Assembly (NCBI GenBank): GCA_965662735.1
Contig: CBFIIU010000025.1
Span: 1-13,315 of the forward strand
Source: JAYODZ01 sp965662735
GTDB taxonomy: Bacteria; Pseudomonadota; Alphaproteobacteria; RS24
Reading direction: 5' to 3'
DNA: 13,315 nt
Both the position numbers and the translations under genes were made by a program. Under the pieces are notes generated by a model, which was not told the origin of the DNA, made no database searches, and was given only the letters and a program-made list of their open reading frames with translations. Position 1 is the stretch's first letter. Each line of letters opens with the position of its first letter. Positions 6,557 to 13,181 of this stretch are shown one piece after another.

Positions 6557-7351
6557 ATGGCACTTACAAAAAAAGACATTCGCGCCGCCGCCGATTTGAT
6601 TGAAGGCGCCTATCAGACCCGAACAGCGATTGCGCCATTGCGCGATCAGTTTGAGCTCGATATGGATGACGCCTATCGGATTCAAAACGTTAATACCAAA
6701 CGTTGGTTAGAGGCGGGGCGGGTGCTGTCAGGCCGAAAAATCGGACTAACCTCACAAGCGATTCAAACGCAATTAGGGGTCGATCAGCCAGATTATGGCA
6801 TGTTGTTCGCCGATATGGCCTATGCCGATGGCGAAACAATCTCCATGAGCCGTTTATTATACCCCCGTATTGAAGGCGAGATTGCTTTTTATTTGGGAAA
6901 AGATCTCGATCAGCCTGGCATCACGTTGGCCGAGGTATTGTCGGCGGTTGAATATGCTGTGGCGGCCATTGAGGTCGCCGACTCGCGAATTGTCGATTGG
7001 AAAATCGGGATCACCGATACCATTGCGGATAATGCGTCCGCGGGCCTCTATGTCTTGGGATCGCACCCCGTGAAGCTAGATGGGTTTGACCATCTGAATT
7101 GTGGCATGGTGCTCGAGCATCGCGGCGAGACGGTATCAAACGGAATGGGCTCGGCATGTTTAGGAAACCCATTGACCGCCTGCCTGTGGCTCGCCCGAAA
7201 AATGGTTGAGGTAGGGCGTCCGCTAAAAGCCGGCGACCTGATTATGTCAGGCGCCTTGGGGCCAATGGTTCAAGTGCAGGCGAATGAGAGCTATGAGCTG
7301 CGGATTGAGGGTCTGGGCTCGGTGCGAGTGGCATTTACATCACAAGATTAA
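6557..7351 (+). CDS. 2-keto-4-pentenoate hydratase (MhpD/DmpE family)
   Basis: 264 residues, the normal length for this family, whose members add water to 2-hydroxypenta-2,4-dienoate in meta-cleavage pathways, or decarboxylate 4-oxalocrotonate. The motif RIEGEIAF holds Glu106 and Glu108, and AIEVADSR holds Glu139; these match the three metal ligands of E. coli MhpD even in number. The block GRKIGLTS with Lys61 and the late NPLTACLWLA block are also typical. ATG at 6557 is chosen because GATAGGA sits 6 bases upstream and the family N-terminus aligns there. Its presence close to a VOC metalloenzyme and an alpha/beta hydrolase suggests a ring-cleavage pathway, although those genes are on the other strand. 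Decarboxylase versus hydratase cannot be decided by eye. Confidence 0.9.
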   Translation: MALTKKDIRAAADLIEGAYQTRTAIAPLRDQFELDMDDAYRIQNVNTKRWLEAGRVLSGRKIGLTSQAIQTQLGVDQPDYGMLFADMAYADGETISMSRLLYPRIEGEIAFYLGKDLDQPGITLAEVLSAVEYAVAAIEVADSRIVDWKIGITDTIADNASAGLYVLGSHPVKLDGFDHLNCGMVLEHRGETVSNGMGSACLGNPLTACLWLARKMVEVGRPLKAGDLIMSGALGPMVQVQANESYELRIEGLGSVRVAFTSQD

Positions 7352-7426
7352 GATAGTGTGTGCGAACATCAAACGTGACGTGCTGTGCCCCTGATCAAAA
7401 TTCAGGCGACTTCATCTCTTTAGCGA

Positions 7427-8572
7427 TTAAGCAAACAGCTTCTGGGCAGCCTTCTCACATCCTTGCGACAATGCGGCAAGTTTGGCGAAGGCAACATCGG
7501 GATCAATGCTGGTTGTACCCACATGAACCGAAAAGCCACAATCAACACCCGCCAATAAGCGCTCTGGGTCGACGACCTCGGCCCAATGCATCAGCCGTTG
7601 CGCCACAAGATCGGGGTGCTCAATATAATTTGACTGGGGTTCAATCACGCCAGGGCAAATAAATTTATGCGCAGGCACGCCGAGCTCCTTCAATGCCATC
7701 CATTCATGTGCGTGGCGTGGATTGGCCCCCTCGACTAGAACGGTTTGCGGTTTTGCCGTCCAAACAATATCGATAATGTCGCCAATGGGAACATCATGGT
7801 GATGCGGGCCAGGATAATTGCCCCAGCACAAATGCATGCGCAATTGCTCCGCCGGTATGTTGCGAACCGCATGATTGAGCGCGTCGATATTGACTTGAAT
7901 GGTTTTCCGGAACGTATCCAAATCTTGATCGGCATAGGCGGAATGGCGCCCCATTGCGAGGTCGGGGCAATCGAGCTGAACAATCGCGCCGGCATTGGCG
8001 ATCGCCTCATATTCATGGCGCATGGCCTCGGCGATGGCGAATACATATTCCTCTCGGCTTGGATAGAATTGGTTGCCAAAAAACAGGGAAATGACCCCAG
8101 GCGAAGCGGCGCTCGAGAATATCTGGGCGTGATTATTGGCTTTGGCCTCGCGCGTCAGAGCGACCATGTCGTCGATTGCTGCTTGTGCGTCGATGACGGT
8201 GATCTCCGATTGGCAGGCCGGGGCGCTTCGTTTGCGCCGACCCGGATTGCCCGCCACCATCTCGGCGCTGCGCGGAAAGTCAGTTAAATCTTCAAAAAAA
8301 TAATCTTGAACGCTGTCGCCGGTGAAGCCTGAGAGACGGTCTTTCACATAGGTCGCGTAGGAGGGTTTAGACATTTCCCCATCATTAATGATGGTTACAC
8401 CCGCATCCACTTGGCGCTTGACGATTTGCGCGATGGCCGAATTAATTTCGGCATCCAGCGCATCTTGATCAACGGGAATACCATCGGCGACGGCATACAT
8501 TAGTCGAACGAGCGCGTCAGGTCTGGGCAGGCTGCCGGTGTGGGTGCTGGGGATGGTACGGGATGAAGACAT
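7427..8572 (-). CDS. MetE-like zinc methyltransferase (cobalamin-independent methionine synthase II family)
   Basis: 381 residues, equal to the single catalytic barrel of cobalamin-independent methionine synthase without its N-terminal half. The zinc site is complete: His247 and Cys249 in MHLCWGNYPGPHHHD, Glu281 in LVEGANPRH, Cys345 in GVDCGF. The N-terminal HTGSLPRP and INDGE (near 63-66) are family hallmarks. This group includes core methionine synthases, epoxyalkane:coenzyme M transferase, and many uncharacterised proteins in catabolic clusters that move alkyl groups to or from thiols. Placed last in an operon with a CoA-transferase, a VOC enzyme and a hydrolase, a catabolic demethylation or thiol-transfer role is more likely than methionine synthesis, but this is inference. 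Start supported by AGAGAG upstream. It lies 93 bases behind the hydrolase gene, with a possible operator before it. Confidence 0.88.
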   Translation of the reverse strand: MSSSRTIPSTHTGSLPRPDALVRLMYAVADGIPVDQDALDAEINSAIAQIVKRQVDAGVTIINDGEMSKPSYATYVKDRLSGFTGDSVQDYFFEDLTDFPRSAEMVAGNPGRRKRSAPACQSEITVIDAQAAIDDMVALTREAKANNHAQIFSSAASPGVISLFFGNQFYPSREEYVFAIAEAMRHEYEAIANAGAIVQLDCPDLAMGRHSAYADQDLDTFRKTIQVNIDALNHAVRNIPAEQLRMHLCWGNYPGPHHHDVPIGDIIDIVWTAKPQTVLVEGANPRHAHEWMALKELGVPAHKFICPGVIEPQSNYIEHPDLVAQRLMHWAEVVDPERLLAGVDCGFSVHVGTTSIDPDVAFAKLAALSQGCEKAAQKLFA

Positions 8573-8665
8573 GATTACTCTCTCTTTTCGTAAGCAGTGT
8601 GTTTACACCATATCGACAAAAATGTCTCGGGTCACCAAGAAGGGCGCCGGCTGTTGGGCTGCGGA

Positions 8666-9484
8666 TCAGGCAACGGCGCTGCTTCGATGATCGGAAATAA
8701 AATCAAAAATCGCATCATTGACCTTATGCGGTATCGTCATATTGGTAAAATGGCCATGACCTTGTATGTCGAGGCGGATCGCTGGCTGGTCAGACATGGA
8801 TCGATGTTTGTCGATCAGGTGATCGGCGTAATGGCGCAGGAGTCGAGGCTCTTGGTCGCCCGTAATGGCTAATAAGGGCCCGACATAGGAACTTTTCTGC
8901 ACGTCAGATCTTTCAGACGGCTCAGCCTTGAGTGATGAAGATGATAATAGATCACTCCCGCGATAGCGCTCGACCATCTCGTGCAAATGCTGACGAGGGC
9001 CGTCTTCAGCGCAGTGCATCAAAGGGTGGTGCAACCATTGATCACGAAACGCGTCCATCTCCCCCGCTTGGATGAGCGCTCGATAGGCGTCAATCGGAAT
9101 GAGCGGGTTGGTGACGTCGGTCAGCTGATCTTCCGCGGCAGGCGCGCTTTGCAATATAAGATGGCTGATGCGCGACGCATGGTGGTGTGCATAAACATGC
9201 GCGATCCGCGCCCCTTGTGACATGCCCACCAGCACCAATCGGTCCAACTTCAAATGATCAATAATGGTGGAGATGTCGTGAAGGTCTGCGCGTAAACCGC
9301 AGTCACCGTCCGGGCGCATTCCATGTCCCCGCCGATCATAGCTGATCAGCATGATGTTACGGTCGGCCAGAGGCGATTGATATCGCCACATGGTATGGTC
9401 CATCGTCCAACCATGCAGGCAGAGAAGGGGAATGCCTTCCCCTTCTATATACAGATCGATATCATTGACCCGTTGGTGGCGCAT
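8666..9484 (-). CDS. Alpha/beta hydrolase
   Basis: 272 residues with the complete fold signature: oxyanion motif LCLHGW near 21-26, YDRRGHGMRP near 49-58, nucleophile elbow GMSQG with Ser89, acid Asp210 in LLAITGDQEP, and His245 in GHGHFTN. A cap region lies between residues 115 and 200. Members include C-C bond hydrolases of meta-cleavage pathways, esterases and enol-lactonases; the sequence alone does not decide. It starts 6 bases after the stop of the VOC gene and has no clear ribosome site of its own, so it is probably translationally coupled to it. In this context it would process the VOC enzyme's product (inference). Confidence 0.88.
   Translation of the reverse strand: MRHQRVNDIDLYIEGEGIPLLCLHGWTMDHTMWRYQSPLADRNIMLISYDRRGHGMRPDGDCGLRADLHDISTIIDHLKLDRLVLVGMSQGARIAHVYAHHHASRISHLILQSAPAAEDQLTDVTNPLIPIDAYRALIQAGEMDAFRDQWLHHPLMHCAEDGPRQHLHEMVERYRGSDLLSSSSLKAEPSERSDVQKSSYVGPLLAITGDQEPRLLRHYADHLIDKHRSMSDQPAIRLDIQGHGHFTNMTIPHKVNDAIFDFISDHRSSAVA
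8682..8696. promoter_or_regulatory. Possible second PcaR-type operator
   Basis: CTTCGATGATCGGAA shares the TTCGAT-N-ATCG core with the site at 12123-12137 (12 of 15 positions equal). It lies inside the 3' end of the hydrolase gene, 110 bases upstream of the MetE-like start. It may be a secondary site for the IclR regulator, or chance within coding sequence. Confidence 0.35.
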
Positions 9485-9490
9485 GAAAAA

Positions 9491-10024
9491 CTAGCGCGTC
9501 AGATTATTGCTTGTATGATCCCCACCCAACCAGCGTTTTAAATCAATATGAGCTGTCTCACGGCGTTGCGCGTTTAATTCATCTGCGTTTGGCGCATCCA
9601 GCGTGAATTCGACAATCATGCCATTTGGGTCGGTGATATAAAGGGAGCGACAATATCCGTGCTCCAGCACAAAGGTGTCGGGCTCCGTATAGCCTGCCTC
9701 GGTGATGCGGTGCTGAATTTGGTTTTGCGTTTCTTCGTCCACATTCAAAGCGATATGTCGGAAGGGTGAAGGTGGAAGATCGGGGCCAAAAAGCGCTTGA
9801 TCTTCGTCACTGGCAAACTGGAAGAAGGCAAGGGCGCTGCCATCACCGAGGCCGAAAAAACAATGCGCATAGGTTCGCACGGCGCCAAATAATTCATCCG
9901 CTTCGCACCAAGTAGCCAAGAGGGGAAGCCCAATGACTTCTTCATAAAATTTTCGAGTGGCCTCCAAATCCTTGGTGACATAGGCGGTGTGGTGGAGCCG
10001 TGAAGGTAGTTTTGTGTTGGACAT
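9491..10024 (-). CDS. VOC-family metalloenzyme, extradiol dioxygenase-like
   Basis: 177 residues with two VOC modules. The first begins SRLHHTAYVTKDLEATRKFYEEVIGL, the second PFRHIALNV. Likely metal ligands are His12, His90 and Glu139 (GMIVEFT), the 2-His-1-carboxylate set of type I extradiol dioxygenases. TDPNGMIVEF is the typical C-terminal strand. At this size it is a one-domain member; classical extradiol enzymes of this fold are near 290 residues, so a different reaction (isomerase, lyase) is possible. Start supported by AAGGAG 9 bases upstream. The hydrolase follows 6 bases downstream; the pair VOC plus hydrolase is a common ring-cleavage arrangement, which favours a dioxygenase. Confidence 0.8.
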   Translation of the reverse strand: MSNTKLPSRLHHTAYVTKDLEATRKFYEEVIGLPLLATWCEADELFGAVRTYAHCFFGLGDGSALAFFQFASDEDQALFGPDLPPSPFRHIALNVDEETQNQIQHRITEAGYTEPDTFVLEHGYCRSLYITDPNGMIVEFTLDAPNADELNAQRRETAHIDLKRWLGGDHTSNNLTR

Positions 10025-10050
10025 GGGTCTTCTCCTTACTTCAGGTTATG

Positions 10051-10071
10051 GCACGATCTTTTCGGTCGTGC
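10051..10071. repeat. Intergenic hairpin between IclR gene and VOC gene
   Basis: GCACGATC, loop TTTTC, GGTCGTGC pairs over 8 positions with one G-T wobble. It lies between the regulator stop and the VOC start, with no T run on the minus strand. It may moderate read-through from the regulator to the enzyme genes or protect the mRNA. Confidence 0.55.
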
Positions 10072-10097
10072 GGATCATTTGGCCTCAATTCATGAAT

Positions 10098-10937
10098 TCA
10101 TAGAGCATCATCGAGGGCGTGAATAAGATAGGGCCATCGCTTCAGTGCCATCTCCACATCACGCGCCGTTTCGCGCAGGAGGTCGAGGCGACTTGCAATC
10201 ATCTCGTCGCGGCTTGTTCGCGATGTTGTTGTTGAGCAATTAATGGCGGCAATCACCCGTCTTTCGCTGTCAAAAATCGGAACGGCGATGGAGATGATGC
10301 CATAATCTAATTCGTCTTGCGCTGTGTCATAGCCCAATCTGCGAATTGTTTCTAAGCGCGATACCACCTCTTTCGATGCGGTCATGGTATGTTCGGTGAG
10401 TTTCTTAAGCTCAGTCGTTGCAAAGTAATTATGAATGACGCGGTCAGACTTGAAGGCCAAAATTGCGCGGCCAAGCGATGTCGCATATGCCGGGAATCGG
10501 GTTCCGACATTGGCCCCAATTCGAATGCGACGATTGGTTGAGACATGAACCAGGTATAAAATATCGCTGCCTGAGAGCACGACCAAGGAGGCGCTGTCGC
10601 CGGTTTCGTCACGCAGTCTTTGGAGAAAGGGGCTGACGGCTTCTTCAAAATTCATCGAGTCGGAAAAGGCCGAGCCAAACTCAATCACTTTGGGCTTCAG
10701 TAAAAATCGCCGATCGTGATGGGCGACATAACCAAGTTTAACGAGCGTGTTGAGGCAACGACGCGCGACGGCGGCAGATAGTTTGGTTTTTTCAGCAACC
10801 TCGCTCAACGTCATGGCGGGGTGATCTTGGTCGAAAGCGCGCAAAACAGAGAGCCCGCGTTCGAGTGTGTAGAGAAACTCGCTATCGCGCGGTTCATTTC
10901 TTGAGATGGGTTCGGAAACGATGCTGGTGGTTTCCAC
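10098..10937 (-). CDS. IclR-family transcriptional regulator, PcaR/PcaU/PobR type
   Basis: 279 residues: an N-terminal winged helix-turn-helix (about 25-90), with LERGLSVLRAF, MTLSEVAEKTKLSAAVARRCL as the recognition region, and LGYVAHHDRRFLLKPKVIEFG as wing, then an IclR effector domain with TRFPAYATSLGRAILA near 146-161 and DYGIISIAVPIFD near 212-224. These segments match the PcaR/PcaU/PobR subfamily, which usually controls aromatic-acid catabolism and responds to pathway intermediates. The start is GTG at 10937, overlapping the CoA-transferase TAG by one base, with a GGGGGAA ribosome site; translation is coupled. Its predicted operator is in the divergent promoter at 12123-12137. It may act as activator on one side and repressor on the other, as PcaR-type proteins can do. 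Confidence 0.92.
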   Translation of the reverse strand: METTSIVSEPISRNEPRDSEFLYTLERGLSVLRAFDQDHPAMTLSEVAEKTKLSAAVARRCLNTLVKLGYVAHHDRRFLLKPKVIEFGSAFSDSMNFEEAVSPFLQRLRDETGDSASLVVLSGSDILYLVHVSTNRRIRIGANVGTRFPAYATSLGRAILAFKSDRVIHNYFATTELKKLTEHTMTASKEVVSRLETIRRLGYDTAQDELDYGIISIAVPIFDSERRVIAAINCSTTTSRTSRDEMIASRLDLLRETARDVEMALKRWPYLIHALDDAL

Positions 10938-12085
10938 TATTCCCCCGCTTTCAAACTTTCGGCTTGAGTGTTGAGCAAGTTATTATCGGCTCCGAGAACA
11001 GGCGGCGCCGTCACCTCGGTATGGCGTTCACCATCATAGCTGACGGGAAAGCGAATGGTTTTAAAAACACCACCATGTGGATGAGGTGCTTCGACCTGCA
11101 AGCCTAAATGTTTAACTTGGTCGGTTTCCAAAACTTCTTGCGAGTCATACATTGGCGAGTTCGGCACTTCAGCGGCGGTCAAAACGGCCGACCAGTGATC
11201 ACGATCTTGCATCAAGAAGAGCGGCTTTAGATAGTCGCGCACCGCATCGTAATTGTCGATCCGCGCCATCCGGTCATTAAAGCGCGGGTCGTCTAGCATC
11301 TCCGGATGACCGACGCATTGCGCTAAATTCTCCCAAAACTTAGGGGGAGAGGACATATGGAGCGCCAGCCATTTTCCATCGCGGCACTCAAAGACATAGG
11401 ATTGAGAGACATTGGGTCGGCTGTACGCGTGCATCACCTGATCATCTGACAAAAGATGCGTAAAGTCGTCGAGATTAAAATGGCACATGGCTTCGAGCAT
11501 CGAAACTTCGAGCAAGCGGCCTTTTCCGGTTGCTTGCCGCTCGAACAGCGCCCCCAGCGCCCCCATTGCCGTGTAATAGCCCGTGACCGCATCCGCAAGC
11601 GCGGGGCCAACCACCCGAGGATTATCGGGGTTGACGAGGAGCCGCAAAAATCCGCTGGCGGCCTGAGCGACCGTATCAAATGCGGGGCGATCGCGGTCGG
11701 GACCATCGGAGCCAAACCCTGATATTGAGCAATAGATAAGTTTGGGGTTCATCGCCTGCAGGCGTTGCGCGCCCACATTCAAACGCTCGGCGACACCAGG
11801 CCGGAAATTCTCAATGAAAATATCGGCATTGCTGACGAGGGCGTCAAACTTCTCAAGATCCTCAGGAATTTTTGTGTTGAGGGTGACGCTCTTTTTATTC
11901 CGATTATAGGTTTGAAAATGTGGGCTATACAGCTCGCCCCGAAAAGCCCGAAACGGGTCGCCGCCATCAGGATTCTCAACCTTAATCACCTCGGCGCCCA
12001 TATCCGCCAAGAGCATGCCCGCGGCGGGGCCCGTGATGAAGGTTCCCATATCAATCACGCGAATGCCAGAAAGCACTTTCACCAT
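10937..12085 (-). CDS. Family III CoA-transferase (CaiB/BaiF/Frc)
   Basis: 382 residues, near the family's usual 380-430. The N-terminus KVLSGIRVIDMGTFITGPAAGMLLADMGAEVIKVE is the standard opening, followed by NRNKKSVTLN near 62-70, ADIFIENFRPG near 87-97, GFGSDGP near 123-129, and ALADAVTG with Asp165, the catalytic aspartate that carries CoA (Asp169 in formyl-CoA transferase). It moves CoA between two carboxylic acids in the cytoplasm. ATG at 12085 is chosen because AAGGA lies 7 bases upstream; an in-frame GTG at 12091 is too close to that site. First gene of the operon, divergent from the citryl-CoA-lyase-like gene. The pairing suggests it activates a hydroxy-acid that the lyase then cleaves (inference). 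Confidence 0.93.
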   Translation of the reverse strand: MVKVLSGIRVIDMGTFITGPAAGMLLADMGAEVIKVENPDGGDPFRAFRGELYSPHFQTYNRNKKSVTLNTKIPEDLEKFDALVSNADIFIENFRPGVAERLNVGAQRLQAMNPKLIYCSISGFGSDGPDRDRPAFDTVAQAASGFLRLLVNPDNPRVVGPALADAVTGYYTAMGALGALFERQATGKGRLLEVSMLEAMCHFNLDDFTHLLSDDQVMHAYSRPNVSQSYVFECRDGKWLALHMSSPPKFWENLAQCVGHPEMLDDPRFNDRMARIDNYDAVRDYLKPLFLMQDRDHWSAVLTAAEVPNSPMYDSQEVLETDQVKHLGLQVEAPHPHGGVFKTIRFPVSYDGERHTEVTAPPVLGADNNLLNTQAESLKAGE

Positions 12086-12122
12086 AGTCACGTCCTTTTC
12101 AACTCTTCATCAGTCTTAAGGC

Positions 12123-12137
12123 TTTCGATTATCGAAA
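12123..12137. promoter_or_regulatory. Predicted PcaR-type IclR operator in the divergent promoter
   Basis: TTTCGAT-T-ATCGAAA is a perfect 7+1+7 palindrome in the 147-base divergent region. Known PcaR sites of Pseudomonas read GTTCGATAATCGCAC, so the TTCGATWATCG core is the same. It is centred about 34 bases before the -35 box of the lyase promoter, an activator-like position for that gene, and close to the likely start region of the CoA-transferase transcript. Confidence 0.75.
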
Positions 12138-12161
12138 ACAATAGCCAATTTGCGAAATTTT

Positions 12162-12190
12162 TTGACAATTAATGATCCGCTCATTAGGGT
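12162..12190 (+). promoter_or_regulatory. Sigma-70-like promoter for the citryl-CoA-lyase-like gene
   Basis: Consensus TTGACA at 12162-12167, 17-base spacer, then TAGGGT at 12185-12190. The -35 is perfect and the -10 poor, as expected for a promoter that needs an activator. An A/T-rich stretch precedes it. The start codon is 43 bases beyond. Confidence 0.55.
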
Positions 12191-12232
12191 GCGCCCAGGC
12201 GCGAATTGAGCGCCGTCAATAGGAGATACACC

Positions 12233-13015
12233 ATGCGCATCGGCAAACAGGATAATGCTTTCTCTGCAATTTGTACGTCAACGCCAGAAAATATCACCAT
12301 ACGCGGACATGACTTATGCGGCGATCTGGTGGGGCAATTGGATTTCACGTCTTATTTTTGGCTGCTGACAACGGGCGAAATGCCAAGTGAGACGCAAAAG
12401 TTTTTTGCCAATGCCGTGCTTTTATCTATCGCAGAACATGGCTTGGTGCCCAGCGTGGTTGCGGCGCGGATGACCTATGCTGCCGCTCCCGAAGCCTTTC
12501 AAGGCGCTGTGGCAGCTGGGCTTTTAGGGTGCGGCTCAGTTGTTCTGGGAAGCGCAGAAGAGGCGGGTCGGTTCTATGCAGGCCTTGTTGCCACGCCATC
12601 CGATAATCTCGAGGAGCAGGCCAAACAGGCTATTTTGGATCTGAGGGCACAGAAAAAAGCCATTCCAGGTTTTGGCCACCCCTTACATTCGGCCGGTGAT
12701 CCGCGCGCCAATCTCTTATTGAAGCTCGCGGAAGAAAAAGGTATTGTTGGGCCACATATTGAAATGGTCTATCGCCTGCGCGATGTTATGTCGGATGCCA
12801 TTGGTAAAAATCTTCCCATCAACGTCAATGGCGCCATTCCATCTGTCATGCTCGATGTTGGCTATCCTGCCGAAGCCCTCAAAGGGATTTCTTTGCTCGC
12901 CCGTACCGCTAGCTTGATTGGTCATTTGCGCGAAGAAAGCGATCGGTCGATCGGCTTTATCATGTCAAATGCTGCGGCTGAGGCCATCGATTATGACGGG
13001 CCGGCCCCCAAGTAA
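12233..13015 (+). CDS. Citryl-CoA lyase-like protein (short citrate-synthase fold)
   Basis: 260 residues, the size of stand-alone citryl-CoA lyase of Hydrogenobacter and of the lyase module of ATP-citrate lyase, much shorter than citrate synthase. AEHG with His69 matches ACLY His900 and IPGFGHPLH with His149 matches ACLY His975. The third catalytic residue, Asp1026 in NVDG of ACLY, reads NVNG here, with Asn199. Expected chemistry is cleavage of a 3-hydroxy-acyl-CoA such as citryl-CoA into acetyl-CoA and an oxo acid, or the reverse. ATG at 12233 has AGGAGA 6 bases upstream, better than the in-frame start 27 bases earlier. It is divergent from the CoA-transferase, and the two share a promoter region with the IclR site, which supports a common pathway. 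Confidence 0.82.
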   Translation: MRIGKQDNAFSAICTSTPENITIRGHDLCGDLVGQLDFTSYFWLLTTGEMPSETQKFFANAVLLSIAEHGLVPSVVAARMTYAAAPEAFQGAVAAGLLGCGSVVLGSAEEAGRFYAGLVATPSDNLEEQAKQAILDLRAQKKAIPGFGHPLHSAGDPRANLLLKLAEEKGIVGPHIEMVYRLRDVMSDAIGKNLPINVNGAIPSVMLDVGYPAEALKGISLLARTASLIGHLREESDRSIGFIMSNAAAEAIDYDGPAPK

Positions 13016-13068
13016 AGCTGGTCTCCCGGCACGATAAAGACGCGACCAGTCGGATCTTTGGGGCCGGC
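13000..13068. repeat. Nested inverted repeat at the end of the lyase gene
   Basis: Outer arms GCCGGCCCCCAAG (13000-13012) and CTTTGGGGCCGGC (13056-13068) pair at 12 of 13 positions; inner arms CTGGTC (13018-13023) and GACCAG (13044-13049) pair perfectly inside. The structure spans the lyase stop codon. No T run follows, so it would be a non-canonical terminator or a 3'-end stabilising fold. Confidence 0.6.
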
Positions 13069-13073
13069 TTCGT

Positions 13074-13169
13074 TTCAGACTTCGTTTCAGGCGTCGCTTA
13101 AGGCGTCGGTTCGGGCGTCGGTTCGGGCTTTGGGGCAAGCGTCGGTTCGGGCTTTGGGGCAAGCGTCGG
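13074..13169. repeat. Eight-unit 12-bp tandem repeat
   Basis: Eight degenerate 12-base units (TTCAGACTTCGT, TTCAGGCGTCGC, TTAAGGCGTCGG, TTCGGGCGTCGG, then two exact copies of a 24-base pair of units). The period is a multiple of three, which points to a coding origin; the matching minus-strand reading is given with the possible broken gene here. Confidence 0.85.
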
Positions 13170-13181
13170 GTAACAGCCTTC

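Noticed and set aside
7390..7406. CCTGA/TCAGG hairpin between the convergent hydratase and MetE-like genes
   Set aside because: Only 5 bp with a 7-base loop and no T run; too weak to call a terminator.
7745..8287. 180-codon plus-strand frame opposite the MetE-like gene
   Set aside because: Antisense shadow of a gene with a complete zinc site; no ribosome site or motif.
8379..8394. Perfect 16-bp palindrome CCATCATTAATGATGG
   Set aside because: It encodes the conserved INDG motif of the MetE-like family, which explains the sequence without a regulatory role.
10092..10101. Palindrome ATGAATTCAT at the regulator stop codon
   Set aside because: Short, AT-rich and overlapping the stop codon; not distinguishable from chance.
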